64,000 nucleotides of DNA from Pirellula sp. SH-Sr6A (lineage in GTDB: Bacteria > Planctomycetota > Planctomycetia > Pirellulales > Pirellulaceae). The notes under the pieces were generated by a model. The model was not told the origin of the DNA. It searched no databases and worked only from the letters and a program-made list of their open reading frames with translations. Below, in pieces: positions 62,046 through 64,000 of this stretch (position 1 is the first letter of the stretch; the number at the start of each line of letters is the position of its first letter). The DNA lies in contig NZ_CP011272.1 in the NCBI RefSeq assembly GCF_001610875.1, positions 1,717,988-1,781,987 of the forward strand, in the 5' to 3' direction. A program made the position numbers and the translations under genes.

Positions 62046-62747
62046 TCATGGGGAGTACGCCGCTTGCAATCGAGTGATCGCTTGGCAGTAGTCCGGCTGC
62101 TTGAACAACGCAGACCCCACCACTAGCAAATCGGCCCCAGCAGCAACGCAGGAACCGATTGTTTTTTCATTGACACCACCATCAACTTCCAACAACAAAC
62201 GATCGCCGTACTGGTCGTGCAACTGCGAGAGCCGCTCCAACGCAATCGGATTGAACGCTTGCCCGCCAAATCCCGCTTGGACACTCATGACCAGAAACAG
62301 GTCACAGAATTCCACGAATGGCGTTACAGTCTCCCAGCCAGTCTGCGGATTGATCGCTAGCCCTGCGAGAACTCCGTGTGACTGGATCGACCTTAGCAAT
62401 CCCTCAGGGTTCGACTCCGCCTCGATGTGAAATGTGATCGCGTCCGCCCCTGCCTCAATAAAAGCATGGGCGTACTGGCTCGGATCAGAAATCATCAAGT
62501 GAACATCGAGCGCCAAGTCGGTCACCCGGCGAAGGGCTTCGACGATCGGCATGCCGTACGTAAGATTCGGTACAAAGTGACCGTCCATCACGTCCAAATG
62601 CAACACGGCGATCCCGGCCTCTTCCAATTGCCGAACTTCCCGCTCCAAATTGGAGAAGTCGCACATCAGAAGGGATGGCAGGATGGCAGGGCTCGCAGAT
62701 CGAAACCGATTTCTCGTTTCCGTCGCCTTGCTGGATGGTTCGGACAT
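62046..62747 (-). CDS. rpe: Ribulose-phosphate 3-epimerase
   Basis: 233 residues from ATG 62747; the open frame extends 33 codons upstream, but SPAILPSLLMCDFSNLE is the normal beginning of the family. Interconverts ribulose-5-P and xylulose-5-P in the pentose phosphate pathway. Metal and catalytic residues are in HLDVMDGHFVPNLTYG (about 52-67), DVHLMISDP, MSVQAGFGGQAF around 163-174, and LEVDGGVN near 190. It is followed after 34 bases by the phosphatase-fold gene and accD, so these three may form one leftward unit. Confidence 0.93.
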   Translation of the reverse strand: MSEPSSKATETRNRFRSASPAILPSLLMCDFSNLEREVRQLEEAGIAVLHLDVMDGHFVPNLTYGMPIVEALRRVTDLALDVHLMISDPSQYAHAFIEAGADAITFHIEAESNPEGLLRSIQSHGVLAGLAINPQTGWETVTPFVEFCDLFLVMSVQAGFGGQAFNPIALERLSQLHDQYGDRLLLEVDGGVNEKTIGSCVAAGADLLVVGSALFKQPDYCQAITRLQAAYSP

Positions 62748-63063
62748 ATAGACCGCTAGATGGTGGTTTGCAGCAAAGCAGGCTAACGCCAGCAATCCAT
62801 CGCTGCAATACACTCCACAATAAACAAGCTCGCAGTGGTTAGGCAAGGGGCAAAATGCCGATCCCTGCCAGCCAACCCACCAGCTGCCCCACCCAAATCC
62901 GTAAGTCCAGAATCAGAGAGGACTTACGCGTCATTAAAAAAACAAATACAGCCAGCAATTTTCCCTCCGAACGCGGTCGGTTTGCCGCGCTCGCGGGAGA
63001 GAAACGAAAGGTCCCCGTTTCACGCCCTAGTCCCCTTTCCTTTTCAAGGATTGGGGAATCGCA
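62748..63063. other. Gap between the dehydrogenase stop and rpe
   Basis: 316 bases on the leftward strand, so it must contain the rpe promoter and the end of the dehydrogenase transcript. A perfect 9-bp inverted repeat CGTAAGTCC / GGACTTACG with an 11-base loop lies at 62900-62928. No T-run follows it on the minus strand. I see no gene. Confidence 0.5.
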
Positions 63064-64000
63064 TTAACCGATTCGCTTGAGGACGGTATCCAAGGTTGGC
63101 TTGATGGCCGCGGCACTCGCTTTAAGCCCCTGCAACTCCTTAGGCCAAAGATCCAACTCAATCCGCTGCAAAGCACCGGTTCGACCGACGACGGTGGGGA
63201 CCGAAATCGCAACCTGATCGATTCCGTAGCAAGCCCCGTCTTGCACGGTGGAGACGGGAAGAATGCGGTTCTGGTCGAGTGCAATAGCATCGACGACATC
63301 TCGTATCGCAATCCCAACCGCGAAACCAGCCCCACCTTTCTTCGAAAGGCACTCCGCTCCAGATCCTTTCGTCCGGGTGAAGATTTTGTCTGCGAGCACA
63401 CTGTTCCATCCTGGATACTTTTCCAACGGCAATGAACCGACTGTCGCGCTCGACCAAACAGGAATCATGCTGTCACCATGCTCGCCCAAAATCAATGCCT
63501 TGGTCTGCGTCGGTGCCGTGCCCAACGCGTCCGCGATCAATGAGCAGAATCGAATCGTATCGAGTTGCGTTCCCAATCCGATGACTTGCGTTGCCGGGAG
63601 CCCCAATCGCTTGGCCGCGACGAAGGTCAAAATGTCGACGGGATTGGAGACAACCAACACAATCGCCGACTTCTTCATTCCTACTTTCTTGATCTCATCC
63701 AGAATCCCTACGAACAAATCGGTGTTGCGATTGATCAAATCGAGGCGGGATTCCTCCGGTTTCCGTCGCAAGCCAGCGGTTATGCAAATGATGTCGGAAT
63801 CAGGAATCTGCTCGTACCCGCCCGAGGTGCATAGTTGATCGGCGACGCTCGGGGTCCCGTGCATCAAATCCAGAGCGTGCCCCGCTGCCAAATTCGCATT
63901 GACGTCGATCAAGCAAATTTCGCGGACGACGCCACCGCACTGCAACGCATACGCAGCGCAAGACCCGACCAAGCCGCCACCGCCGATAATGCTGATTTTC
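63064..64000 (-). CDS. Malate/L-lactate dehydrogenase family protein, N-terminus cut by the window edge
   Basis: About 312 residues are visible; only the first few codons are missing. The Rossmann motif IIGGGGLVGS starts just inside the edge. Catalytic residues are complete: the Asp/Arg pair in LDTIRF, and His in GEHGDSMIPVWS. The scaffold is closer to L-lactate dehydrogenase and LDH-like malate dehydrogenase (VVSNPVDILTFVA, GLGTQLDTIRF). The specificity loop reads AGLRRKPEESRLDL: Arg at the position where lactate enzymes have Gln (AxQKPGETR), so malate/oxaloacetate is the likelier substrate, giving a TCA-cycle role. Leftward. Confidence 0.88.
   Translation of the reverse strand, partial: KISIIGGGGLVGSCAAYALQCGGVVREICLIDVNANLAAGHALDLMHGTPSVADQLCTSGGYEQIPDSDIICITAGLRRKPEESRLDLINRNTDLFVGILDEIKKVGMKKSAIVLVVSNPVDILTFVAAKRLGLPATQVIGLGTQLDTIRFCSLIADALGTAPTQTKALILGEHGDSMIPVWSSATVGSLPLEKYPGWNSVLADKIFTRTKGSGAECLSKKGGAGFAVGIAIRDVVDAIALDQNRILPVSTVQDGACYGIDQVAISVPTVVGRTGALQRIELDLWPKELQGLKASAAAIKPTLDTVLKRIG

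Overview
The window looks like chromosome of a planctomycete, most likely of the Pirellulaceae (Rhodopirellula/Blastopirellula-like). The grounds are content rather than a marker gene. It carries a PVC-type dehydrogenase/cytochrome c protein, an ECF sigma factor with a membrane segment and a secretin-type C-terminal domain, a secreted dockerin protein with an LEPR-XLL-like leader, a NagB/PIG-L fusion, an McsA/McsB pair, and many small structured intergenic gaps. Base composition is moderately GC-rich throughout. I found no rRNA, tRNA, CRISPR array, insertion sequence or phage gene. Both ends cut a gene: a dynamin-type GTPase on the left and a malate/lactate dehydrogenase on the right.

Layout. 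1-8.2 kb: GTPase start, a small membrane protein, a 1174-residue protein of uncertain function (possibly a PPi-type PEP carboxykinase), fabG, then a bifunctional nuclease overlapping an Hsp90-like ATPase. 8.2-13.1 kb: a hairpin-rich gap, the B12-dependent ribonucleotide reductase with a tandem NrdR-box candidate upstream, and a DEDDh exonuclease with a BRCT-like tail. 13.2-16.9 kb: a three-gene leftward operon (Pro/Ser-rich membrane protein, CpsD/ParA-like ATPase with an altered P-loop, ExeA-like ATPase) resembling the ATPase part of exopolysaccharide/exosortase loci. It is divergent from a secreted metalloprotease-like dockerin protein. 19.9-27.8 kb, all leftward: sigma/secretin fusion, lipA, a molybdopterin oxidoreductase, epmA overlapping trpE. 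27.9-40.5 kb: mcsA-mcsB, a degenerate ABC exporter, an NtrC-type regulator, pncC, nagB-PIG-L, purD and a TPR protein.

40.9-50.5 kb: a Gfo/Idh/MocA oxidoreductase, an overlapping pair of M16 peptidases, an AsmA-like giant protein, and a leftward cluster of MarR regulator, flavin-dependent-halogenase-like enzyme and FmdB-type zinc ribbon. 50.6-57 kb: a GH10-like protein lacking its expected catalytic residues, the PVC cytochrome protein, and a TerB-like gene followed by cysC overlapping an SGNH hydrolase. 57.2-64 kb: leuC-leuD, a GT10 fucosyltransferase, accD overlapping a phosphatase-fold protein without catalytic histidines, rpe, and the dehydrogenase.

Much of the window is housekeeping (fatty acid, leucine, tryptophan, purine, lipoate, dNTP synthesis). 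The most unusual theme is the number of proteins keeping a recognisable enzyme fold while losing signature residues: the ABC ATPase, the histidine-phosphatase fold, the GH10-like protein, the Gfo/Idh protein, one M16 subunit and the CpsD-like P-loop. The best candidates for undescribed biology are the 1174-residue protein, the MarR/halogenase-like cluster and the altered ATPase operon. All assignments rest on reading translated sequence and motifs; no database search was possible.
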